A stretch of 12,872 nt of DNA from SZUA-217 sp034658975 (GTDB lineage Bacteria; Actinomycetota; Acidimicrobiia; Spongiisociales; ZC4RG35): NCBI GenBank assembly GCA_034658975.1, contig JAYEGJ010000047.1, positions 1 to 12,872 on the forward strand, in the 5' to 3' direction. The translations under genes were made by a program, and so were the position numbers. Under the pieces are notes generated by a model that ran no database searches, was not told the DNA's origin, and saw only the letters and a program-made list of their open reading frames with translations. Shown one piece after another: positions 6,442 through 12,872 of this stretch (the stretch's first letter is position 1; each line of letters opens with the position of its first letter).

Positions 6442-7175
6442 TGGCCGCCGCAACTGCGCCCGTCACGTTCGTCAAGTCGCCCGGAGCGACTCTGTCCCCG
6501 ACGAGCTACACCGATGTCGACTACGACGAGAAGCTCCGCCTCTGGGACGAGGTGAGAACCGATATTCGGTTTCCCGACTACCTCTACGGGTGTTACGAAT
6601 GCGGGATTTGCGTAGCGGCCTGTCCCTCGGCCCGCTTCTACGACTTCTCCCCGAGAAAGATTGCCCAAGCCGCGGCCCGCGAGGACGTTGAGCTCATCTT
6701 CGAGCAGATGAACGATGACGTTTGGCAGTGCTCACAGTGCTTCTCGTGTGACCGCTGCCCACGACAGAACTCACCGGGCGGTCTCATCACCATCCTTCGG
6801 GAGGTCGCCGTGAGGAACGGGCTCCAGTCATCGCGTGACGCCCTCGAAGGTTATGGCCGGGTGGTTTACAAGATCATGACCACCGGTACCCAGGTTTCCC
6901 CGGACATGTTGCAACCGGACGCCTTCCCCGACTGGGGGCCGGACGTTCGCGACGTTTCGGAGAATCTGGACCTGTGGCGCCGGGCTGTCCCTCCCGAGAC
7001 GCTTCACACCACATCCACCAGCTGGGAGGTCTCGGACCAGACCCTGATCGAGCTGTATCTCATTTGGTACCACAGCGACGTAATGGACATGATTGAAGAA
7101 GTGGACGAAGGCCTGCACATGATCATCCTCGATGTCATGGAAGAGGCCCTGGAAGACGCGGGGTATGAGATATGA
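6441..7175 (+). CDS. shdrC1: sHdrC1, iron-sulfur subunit of the sulfur-oxidizing Hdr-like complex
   Basis: The 244-residue protein has two cysteine motifs for [4Fe-4S] clusters: C51-x2-C54-x2-C57-x3-C61-P, and C97-x2-C100-x2-C103-x2-C106-P (CSQCFSCDRCPRQN). The second motif has two residues before the last cysteine where methanogen HdrC has three. After the clusters comes a C-terminal extension of about 120 residues without cysteine, acidic near its end (MDMIEEVDEGLH). HdrC subunits carry electrons between the FAD subunit and HdrB. The neighbouring shdrB1, shdrA and shdrH in the standard order make this assignment firm. The start overlaps the previous stop, and its own stop overlaps the shdrB1 start (ATGA). 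Confidence 0.92.
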   Translation: MAAATAPVTFVKSPGATLSPTSYTDVDYDEKLRLWDEVRTDIRFPDYLYGCYECGICVAACPSARFYDFSPRKIAQAAAREDVELIFEQMNDDVWQCSQCFSCDRCPRQNSPGGLITILREVAVRNGLQSSRDALEGYGRVVYKIMTTGTQVSPDMLQPDAFPDWGPDVRDVSENLDLWRRAVPPETLHTTSTSWEVSDQTLIELYLIWYHSDVMDMIEEVDEGLHMIILDVMEEALEDAGYEI

Positions 7176-8404
7176 CAACGACAACAGACCGAACCAAGGT
7201 CGCGCCCGCGGGCACAGGGACCGTCATCCCCCTCGACTCGATCAAGCGGGCACCGTTCAAGCTCGATGGCGAGCCACCGCCCACGACCGATATTCGAGAG
7301 GCCCTATTCGAGTTGGAGGCGGCCGGGGAGCTCATTGTTCAGCGGGTTCCGGAGCCGTATGTAGAGGTGACCACGAAGTACGGGCGGATCAAGAAGATTC
7401 CCGAGGGCCTCACCTGGCATCACAAGTCGTGTGGGCAGTGTGGTCACATCCCCGGGTATTCGACCTCGATCTTCTGGCTGAACCGCCAACTCGGGATGGA
7501 TTATCTCGACCCCATCGATCAGACGTCCTGCACGGCATGGAACTACTACGCCTCGGCCACTTCTAATCCCGTGGCGCAGGGCGGAGTGGCGATGCGAAAT
7601 TTCGCAGCGGCCTACGAGACCGGTTACTTCCCGATCATCCACTGCGGGACGTCCTACGGGCACTACAAGGAAGTCCGTGAGGAGATCGTCCATCACGCCG
7701 ACCTGAGGGACCAGGTTCGTCAGATCATGGACAAGCTGGGCAAACCACTGGTGATGCCCGAGGAAATCGTCCACTACTCCGAGTGGGTCCATGCCATGAA
7801 AGATCGGATCGCGGCGAAGCAGGTTTACGACTTCTCCAACATCACCGCCTCGGTGCACCCTGCCTGCCACTACTACAAGTTGGTGAAAGAGGACGCCATC
7901 TATGACCCTGATATCTACGGGGGTCAGCGCACCGCCACCGTCACCGGGCTGATCAAGGAGTTGGGCGCCACCGTCGGCGACTACTCGACTTTCTTCGACT
8001 GCTGTGGTTTCGGCTTCAGGCACATCCTCGTGCAACGTGACTTCTCGCGTTCATTCGCCACACAGCGGAAGATCGAGGTGATGAAAGAGGAGGCCAATCC
8101 CGACGTCACGGTCACTCACGACACCGGTTGCGTCACCACCCTCGACAAGAGCCAGTTCGCTGCCCAGGCGCACAACAGGAACGTCGGTATCCCGGTGATG
8201 TCCGACGCCCAGTTCGCCGCCCTGGCGATGGGTGCCCACCCGTACCGGGTTTGCCAACTCCACTGGCACTCCACCGACTACAAGCCGCTTCTGGAGAAGA
8301 TGGGAATCGACTGGGAGGCGGCCTGGATCGAATTCGAGAAAGACCTGAAGAAGCTGGAAAACAACGAGATCGAATATCTGACATGGGAGCACGTGGATGG
8401 TTGA
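7172..8404 (+). CDS. shdrB1: sHdrB1, HdrB-like subunit with incomplete CCG cluster motifs
   Basis: At 410 residues the protein is longer than methanogen HdrB (about 290-300), with an N-terminal extension of about 80 residues. Two CCG-type domains follow. By alignment from memory with methanogen HdrB, the first keeps three of five ligands: C90, C120 (SCT in place of SCC) and C158 (HCGTS, second cysteine replaced by S161). The second keeps four of five: C232 (HPACHYY), C277-C278-G (FFDCCGFG) and C320 in DTGCVTT, where the final cysteine is T323. C87 is an extra cysteine next to C90. HdrB clusters are the catalytic disulfide site in methanogens; in sHdr the subunit probably handles sulfur bound to lipoate. 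The start overlaps the shdrC1 stop by 4 bp. Confidence 0.92.
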   Translation: MTTTTDRTKVAPAGTGTVIPLDSIKRAPFKLDGEPPPTTDIREALFELEAAGELIVQRVPEPYVEVTTKYGRIKKIPEGLTWHHKSCGQCGHIPGYSTSIFWLNRQLGMDYLDPIDQTSCTAWNYYASATSNPVAQGGVAMRNFAAAYETGYFPIIHCGTSYGHYKEVREEIVHHADLRDQVRQIMDKLGKPLVMPEEIVHYSEWVHAMKDRIAAKQVYDFSNITASVHPACHYYKLVKEDAIYDPDIYGGQRTATVTGLIKELGATVGDYSTFFDCCGFGFRHILVQRDFSRSFATQRKIEVMKEEANPDVTVTHDTGCVTTLDKSQFAAQAHNRNVGIPVMSDAQFAALAMGAHPYRVCQLHWHSTDYKPLLEKMGIDWEAAWIEFEKDLKKLENNEIEYLTWEHVDG

Positions 8405-9452
8405 TGGCCGGGTAGTCGTAATCGGGGCGGGACCGGCCGGGCTGGAGTCTGCCAAGCTCGCCGCTGATCTTGGTGCTCAGGTGACGTTGGTTGAGAAGAA
8501 TGATGCCCCCGGGGGAATGCCGATCCAGGCTAACTATGCAGCACTGACCCACGGCTTCCGCTCTGCCGAAGAGGCGATGGGCGAGATGATCGACGCAGTC
8601 GTCGGTCATCCCAACATCGACATGCGGACTTCATCCGAGGTCACGGCGATGACCGGCTCGGCACCAGAATTCTCCCTTACCGTCTCCACCGGCAGTGCGT
8701 CCGAGGAGGTCACCGCCGGTGCGGTGATTGTGGCCACCGGGTTTCGCCACTTCGATCCCGGTCGGGAGACCCAGCAGTACGGCTACTACGAGTTCCCCGA
8801 CGTCATCACCCTCGCCGATGCCGAGTCGATGCTGAAAGATGACAACTTCGTCAAACCGTCCAACGGCGAGATCCCCGAGCGGGTTGCGTTCATTCAGTGT
8901 GTCGGCTCACGTGATCGCCAGATTGGCAACGAGTTCTGCTCCAAGGTGTGCTGCGGAATCTCCTCGAAGCAGGCCATCGAGATTCGCCAGCAGGTGCCCG
9001 ACGCCAGGGTGTTCATCTTCTACATCGACATGAGGATGTACGGCTACTGGGAGAACGACATCTACTGGCCCGCCCAGGAAGAGCACAAGGTCAATTATGT
9101 CAAGGGAATCGTTACCGAGATCCTCCAAAAGGGAGACAAGCTCGTGGTGAGGGGCGAAGACACGACGATGGGTCGTCCGATGGAGGTCCCCATGGACATT
9201 GTGGTACTCGCTGTGGGAATGGAGCCGAGCCAGGGCACCCGCGACATGGCCGATACCCTCGGTCTCGGCACCAACAAATATGGCTTCATCTCCCAGGATC
9301 ACAACAGTCTCGACACCGTGGCCACCTCGGTGCCCGGTGTATTCGCAGTCGGGGCTTCCCGCGGCCCCGCCGATCTGGATGACTCGATCGCCACCGCCGG
9401 GGCGGCTGCCGCCAAGGCGGTCTCGTTCCTGAATGCGGGGGTCTCCGTCTGA
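8397..9452 (+). CDS. shdrA: sHdrA, FAD and iron-sulfur flavoprotein subunit
   Basis: The 351-residue protein is a short HdrA without the extra ferredoxin domains of methanogen HdrA. It opens with a Rossmann FAD motif, VVVIGAGPAGLESAKLA (6-22), followed by VEKNDAPGG. A second nucleotide-fold block is AGAVIVATGF (107-116), and the FAD-binding end is VFAVGASRGPADLDDSI (315-331). A cluster-binding cysteine set lies in the middle: C168 (QCVGSRD), C181, C185 and C186 (FCSKVCCGISS). Characterised sHdrA proteins bind FAD and one [4Fe-4S] cluster and form the core of the complex. The ATG lies inside the end of shdrB1 (8-bp overlap). FAD is the point where electrons could pass to EtfBA encoded downstream. 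Confidence 0.94.
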   Translation: MVDGRVVVIGAGPAGLESAKLAADLGAQVTLVEKNDAPGGMPIQANYAALTHGFRSAEEAMGEMIDAVVGHPNIDMRTSSEVTAMTGSAPEFSLTVSTGSASEEVTAGAVIVATGFRHFDPGRETQQYGYYEFPDVITLADAESMLKDDNFVKPSNGEIPERVAFIQCVGSRDRQIGNEFCSKVCCGISSKQAIEIRQQVPDARVFIFYIDMRMYGYWENDIYWPAQEEHKVNYVKGIVTEILQKGDKLVVRGEDTTMGRPMEVPMDIVVLAVGMEPSQGTRDMADTLGLGTNKYGFISQDHNSLDTVATSVPGVFAVGASRGPADLDDSIATAGAAAAKAVSFLNAGVSV

Positions 9453-9478
9453 ACACCGCAAGCGTTCTCAAGGGCCAG

Positions 9479-10222
9479 GTGGTCGACACGCCGACCGCCC
9501 GGGAGTTCACCCATCTAGCCCTGGAACGGGTGAGCGAAGCCGAACTTGACACCGTGGCCGGCAAGGTCGAGTTCAAAGCGGAGCGTCTCTCCGAGTTGCT
9601 CGACCCGGACCGGCTTTCGGCCTGGACGGAGGACGACGCCACAGAAACACTTCGCTGGGTCTTCTCGGCTCGGCGCAAGGCCCCCGTGATCCTCAACACC
9701 CTCGGTCTTGTCGGACTCGGCGAGGCGATAGAGATGCTCATCAGGGGACAGGGCCCGGTGGCACGAAGGCTCGAGTTCTTCCACGACACCATCGTCGGAG
9801 TAGGGCGAGGCGTGCCGGAAACGATGGGGTTTGACCTCGGATCCGAATTGTTGCACTTCTCCGACCCGGATCGCCATTGGCTGTGGACCCGCTGGATGTG
9901 GAACCCTGAGAGCGAAACGGGATCTCTGCCCCTGATCGTCATGGAGGAGGTGGAGATCGACGGCGGTTCGGTAGCCGAGACCTACAACCGGATCGGTCTT
10001 GCCATGGCCTTCGTGGACGAGGTCGGGGCCGCCGCCGGATTCCGGACGCCCGGGCACGGCGTGTTCGGGACCGATGTGTTCCTCGCCTCGGTCTACGCGG
10101 TCTACATGTACACCACCCTTCGGATGCGGATGACTCAGGAATTCAATCGGGTCATACCCGAGCTTGGAGAGCTGGTGAGCAGGCTCTTGGGTGTCCACCG
10201 TCTGGAGGCGATGCAGAGATGA
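9479..10222 (+). CDS. shdrH: sHdrH, conserved protein of unknown function in sHdr clusters
   Basis: The 247-residue product from GTG 9479 has no cysteine, no signal peptide and no membrane segment. It has a helical N-terminal half (EFTHLALERVSEAELD, LSELLDPDRLSAW, APVILNTLGLVGLGEAIEML) and a C-terminal half rich in aromatic residues (HWLWTRWMWNPE, SVYAVYMYTTLRMRM). I do not recognise a known domain. The name rests on position: sHdr clusters carry one hypothetical gene, called hyp or shdrH, between shdrA and the second C/B subunits. The start is uncertain: 26 bp separate it from shdrA, AAGGG lies nearby, and the frame stays open further upstream but without an ATG. Its stop overlaps the next start by 4 bp. 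A structural or assembly role in the complex is a guess. Confidence 0.72.
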   Translation: MVDTPTAREFTHLALERVSEAELDTVAGKVEFKAERLSELLDPDRLSAWTEDDATETLRWVFSARRKAPVILNTLGLVGLGEAIEMLIRGQGPVARRLEFFHDTIVGVGRGVPETMGFDLGSELLHFSDPDRHWLWTRWMWNPESETGSLPLIVMEEVEIDGGSVAETYNRIGLAMAFVDEVGAAAGFRTPGHGVFGTDVFLASVYAVYMYTTLRMRMTQEFNRVIPELGELVSRLLGVHRLEAMQR

Positions 10223-11511
10223 GCAAAGGCGTCAGCCCCAAGGTCGACCCCGCAAATGTCCTCGAGAAGGAAGAGCTAGTCCTCGAAGGGATGGACATCT
10301 CCGGTCATTGGAACCGGATGTTTGAGCAGCGGACCATCTTCGATTACGACATCGCCCAACTGGACCGGGTCACCGAACTCGACGGTGGCGAGTCCATGGG
10401 GTGGTGCTACCAGTGTGCACAGTGCATTGCGGTCTGTCCCGTCGACCATGTCGGCAGCTACGGGCCCCGCAAGATCTATCGCAACCTCCAGGTGGGCTTC
10501 GATCTCTTCACCGACCCCGACCTATGGCTTTGCACAACCTGTATCAACTGCCTCCGGGTGTGCCCCAAAGAGGTCGACATGATGGAGATCATGCCCGCGG
10601 TCCGCAAGGAGGCGGTTCTCGCCGGCAACGTGCCTGCCGAACTCCAGGACGTGTTTGAGAAGACGGCGCGGTATGGCAACCCCCTCGGCAAGAACGCCAA
10701 GCGCCGCGCTGCCTGGACCCGGGGTCTCGATGTTGAGGTGCCGGTCATCTCCGACGTGGAGCGCAAGGTCGATGTTCTCTGGTGGGTCAGCGATTACCCC
10801 TCCTATCACCCGAGAGGCATCGATGCTTCCAAGGCACTGGCTCGGGTCCTGACCCATCTCGGGGTGGATTTCGCCATCCTGGGTGCCGAGGAGAAGCACG
10901 ACGGCGACTCCATGCTCCGCGCCGGTGAGAACGGTCTCTTCGAGATGCTGGCCGAGCAGAACATCGAAGCCCTCAATCAATACGAGTTCGATGTCCTGCT
11001 GACGACCGACCCCCATGCCTACAACGCCTTCCTCCACGAGTACCCCGAGCGGGGCGGGGAGTACAACGTGGTGCACTACACCCAGTACCTCGCCGAGCGG
11101 ATCACCGAGCTTGGTCTCAGCGAACAGGTCGATCTCAGCATCACCTTCCACGACCCCTGCTACCTGGGCCGGCACAACGGGGAGTACGAGGCCCCCCGTG
11201 ACCTGATCGCCGCCCTCCCCGGCGCCCAATTCACCGAGATGTGGCGCAACCGGGAGAACGGGTATTGCTGCGGCGGCGGCGGCGGCGGGATGTGGCTCGA
11301 TGGCATCGCCGCCGAGAACCAGAGCATGCGACTTTCCGAGAAGCGGGTACTCGAGGCGGTGGAGACCGGGGCTGACACCCTGTGCGTCGTCTGTCCCTAT
11401 GAGGTCTCCCGGTTCGAGGACGCGGTCAAGTCGACCAACAACGACGGTGCGCTCCAGGTGCTCGACATTGCCGAGCTTCTGGCCCAGGCCCTGGGCTTGC
11501 CCACCGACTGA
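10219..11511 (+). CDS. shdrB3: Fused sHdrC2-sHdrB2 subunit (sHdrB3 of type II clusters)
   Basis: The 430-residue protein joins an HdrC-like and an HdrB-like part. Residues 63-115 hold two canonical [4Fe-4S] motifs, C63/66/69/73-P and C105/108/111/115-P. Residues about 183-425 are a two-domain HdrB/GlpC-like region. Its first CCG domain keeps the family shape (SYHPRGIDASKALARVLTHL, GVDFAILGAEEKHDGDS, TTDPHAYNAF) but none of the ligand cysteines: KHDG stands where KCCG is expected and DPHAY where CPHCY is expected. The second domain is complete: C314 (HDPCYLGR), C350-C351-G followed by a glycine run, and C389-x2-C392 (CVVCP). The fusion in place of separate C2 and B2 subunits, next to etfBA, matches what I recall as sHdrB3 of type II clusters. 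It should hold two [4Fe-4S] clusters and one non-cubane cluster. Confidence 0.9.
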   Translation: MSKGVSPKVDPANVLEKEELVLEGMDISGHWNRMFEQRTIFDYDIAQLDRVTELDGGESMGWCYQCAQCIAVCPVDHVGSYGPRKIYRNLQVGFDLFTDPDLWLCTTCINCLRVCPKEVDMMEIMPAVRKEAVLAGNVPAELQDVFEKTARYGNPLGKNAKRRAAWTRGLDVEVPVISDVERKVDVLWWVSDYPSYHPRGIDASKALARVLTHLGVDFAILGAEEKHDGDSMLRAGENGLFEMLAEQNIEALNQYEFDVLLTTDPHAYNAFLHEYPERGGEYNVVHYTQYLAERITELGLSEQVDLSITFHDPCYLGRHNGEYEAPRDLIAALPGAQFTEMWRNRENGYCCGGGGGGMWLDGIAAENQSMRLSEKRVLEAVETGADTLCVVCPYEVSRFEDAVKSTNNDGALQVLDIAELLAQALGLPTD

Positions 11512-11540
11512 CGAGGTACATCCAAAACAGAGAGAGGGAT

Positions 11541-12302
11541 ATGGACAGCGTGGTCCTCCTCCGCCCGGTTCCCGACCCGGTGGAAGAACTGGAACTGAAC
11601 GACGACGGAAGCGATCTCGATCGCGACTACCTCGGGTATGTCCTGAACGAGTTTGACGATCACGCTCTGGAAGAGGCGATCCTGTTGAAGGAGGCCTCGG
11701 GCGGGACCGTCACGGTTCTCGGTTTGGGCAGTGCCGATGAGATGGAGCAGATCCTCTACACGGCCCTGGCCAAGGGAGCAGATGAGGCGATCAAGCTGGG
11801 CGACGAGATCGAGCATCTCAGCGTGACCTCCCAGGCGGAGGTCTTTGCCGCTGCTCTCGAAGGCCGCTCCTACGACCTCGTGCTCACTGGGGTCCAGGCC
11901 GCCGACGAACTCGATGGCCAGCTCTCGGTCAGGGTTGCGGCACTGCTCGCGATCCCCCACATCTCGGTGGTGGTCGGCGCCGACGCTGGCGACGATTCGG
12001 TGAATGTGACCAAGGAGTTCTGGGGCGGCATCACCGCCGACTACGAGGTGCAGACACCGGCAGTCCTCGGCATCCAGGCAGCCCGTCAGGCACCCCGCTA
12101 CGTGGCGGTGAGCCTGATCCGTCAGGCCCAGCAAGAAGGCAACCTGAGCGAGACCGACGTCGATCCACCCGATGACAGCTCTGGAGTGAGGTTGGTGGCG
12201 GTCCGCGTGCCCGAGTCCGGCGAAGGCGCCGAGATGATAGAAGGCGACGAGGAAGCCGCTGCCGCCAAGATCATCGAGATCATCCGAGGAGCAGGGGTAT
12301 GA
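11541..12302 (+). CDS. etfB: Electron transfer flavoprotein beta subunit
   Basis: The 253-residue protein is a full-length EtfB. It shows LNEFDDHALEEAI (35-47), the conserved N-E-x-D region, and the nucleotide-binding loop DLVLTGVQAADELDGQ (112-127) followed by LAIPHISVV. The C-terminal anchor is divergent: where many EtfB proteins have a PAV...NxPRY segment, this has TPAVLGIQAARQAPRY (172-187). I cannot tell from sequence whether the nucleotide site holds AMP or a bifurcating FAD. A GAGAGAGGG ribosome site lies just before the ATG at 11541, 29 bp after the fused sHdr gene. With EtfA it would carry electrons to or from the sHdr complex. In type II clusters etf genes are a standing partner; the downstream acceptor is not encoded in this window. 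The stop overlaps the etfA start (ATGA). Confidence 0.93.
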   Translation: MDSVVLLRPVPDPVEELELNDDGSDLDRDYLGYVLNEFDDHALEEAILLKEASGGTVTVLGLGSADEMEQILYTALAKGADEAIKLGDEIEHLSVTSQAEVFAAALEGRSYDLVLTGVQAADELDGQLSVRVAALLAIPHISVVVGADAGDDSVNVTKEFWGGITADYEVQTPAVLGIQAARQAPRYVAVSLIRQAQQEGNLSETDVDPPDDSSGVRLVAVRVPESGEGAEMIEGDEEAAAAKIIEIIRGAGV

Positions 12303-12872
12303 GTGACGTTTTCGTCGTAACCGAGCACCTTCAAGGTGAGCTGACCGAGACCAGCTTTGAGCTGGTCGCCATGGCCAGGGAAGTGGCCTCTCAGACCGGA
12401 GGTCAGGTAGTCGCCGGTGTCGTGGGATCGGGAGTCTCCGATCTCGCCGCACAGCTCGGCGGGGCAGACCGCATTGTTGTCGTCGACGATCCGGCCTTCG
12501 AGTACTTCAGCCCCGACGGGTACGCTGCTGCATTCGGGTCCCTCATCGGGGACTCGGCGGTTGTCCTCGTTCCGTACACCTCCATGGGCATGGACGTCGC
12601 CTCGGCGGTCTCGGCCGCATCGGGCAAGCCCCTGGTGTCGTTCTGTACCTCGGTAAACGTCGACGGTGGCCTGGGCGCCACCTGTCAGCTCTATGCGGGC
12701 AAGATCGAGGCCGATGTCGAAGTGGACGGTGAAACAGCGATCTTTGCGGTGCTCGCCGGCTCCGCCTCCGCCGAGGCCGGGCGCAGCGGTGGAGCAGGTG
12801 CGGTGGAGCAGGCCGACAACCCGGTCGGCGAGCTTCGCACCAAATGCCTCGGGGTCAACGAGCCCGAGGGAG
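12299..12872 (+). CDS. etfA: Electron transfer flavoprotein alpha subunit (partial, C-terminus missing)
   Basis: The ATG at 12299 overlaps the etfB stop by 4 bp. The frame stays open to the right edge, giving 191 codons, roughly the N-terminal EtfA domain. It begins MSDVFVVTEHLQGELTETSF, as in typical EtfA, followed by a Rossmann-like alternation (GGQVVAGVVGSGVSDLAAQL, ADRIVVVDD, SAVVLVPYTSMGMDVASAVS) and VSFCTSVNVDGG. The FAD-binding C-terminal domain, which carries the catalytic flavin, lies outside the window. The short N-terminal part and its gene order immediately after etfB make the call secure. Confidence 0.92.
   Translation, partial: MSDVFVVTEHLQGELTETSFELVAMAREVASQTGGQVVAGVVGSGVSDLAAQLGGADRIVVVDDPAFEYFSPDGYAAAFGSLIGDSAVVLVPYTSMGMDVASAVSAASGKPLVSFCTSVNVDGGLGATCQLYAGKIEADVEVDGETAIFAVLAGSASAEAGRSGGAGAVEQADNPVGELRTKCLGVNEPEG

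Noticed and set aside
6441..11511. Methanogen-type or MvhD-linked heterodisulfide reductase
   Set aside because: ShdrA is short without extra ferredoxin domains, no hydrogenase subunit is present, and TusA and DsrE neighbours point to sulfur oxidation.

Overview
The window is a GC-rich bacterial stretch of about 12.9 kb, almost fully coding, that carries a cytoplasmic sulfur-oxidation locus. Packed genes, ATGA start/stop overlaps, GTG and TTG starts and a two-gene EtfBA partner fit an actinobacterium or a similar high-GC lineage (for example Acidimicrobiia-like). No taxonomic marker is present, so the host is a weak inference.

Minus-strand arm (1-4955). Reading away from the central intergenic region come a small ArsR-family repressor (4632-4955), a two-domain protein with a receiver-like N-terminus and a C-terminal Rieske [2Fe-2S] domain (3946-4635), a fused four-cluster ferredoxin/NrfD membrane protein (2244-3830), and a molybdopterin oxidoreductase that runs off the left edge (1-2230). 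The last two look like a cytoplasm-facing SoeABC-type sulfite dehydrogenase in which the B and C subunits are one polypeptide.

Central intergenic region (4956-5220). It holds a convincing sigma-70-type promoter for the plus-strand operon (TTGACG-17 bp-CATACT), a perfect dyad between -35 and -10, and just downstream a 20-bp palindrome (TATGCGC-6-GCGCATA) that looks like an ArsR-type operator. A related palindrome lies upstream of the soeBC-like gene at 3880-3895, so one regulator may control both arms.

Plus-strand arm (5221-12872). The order is tusA, dsrE2-like, dsrE3-like, shdrC1, shdrB1, shdrA, shdrH, a fused shdrC2-B2 (the shdrB3 of type II clusters), etfB and etfA (cut by the right edge). 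This matches the gene order I know for type II sulfur-oxidizing heterodisulfide-reductase-like (sHdr) systems. TusA and the DsrE proteins would relay sulfane sulfur to the sHdr complex, which releases sulfite in the cytoplasm. EtfBA would take electrons, and the SoeABC-like enzyme would oxidise sulfite to sulfate and feed the quinone pool. The lipoate-binding protein LbpA and its lipoate assembly genes, normally linked to sHdr, are not in this window and would be expected to the right.

No tRNA, rRNA, CRISPR array, insertion sequence or phage gene was seen. The longest non-coding stretch is 4956-5220, described above.
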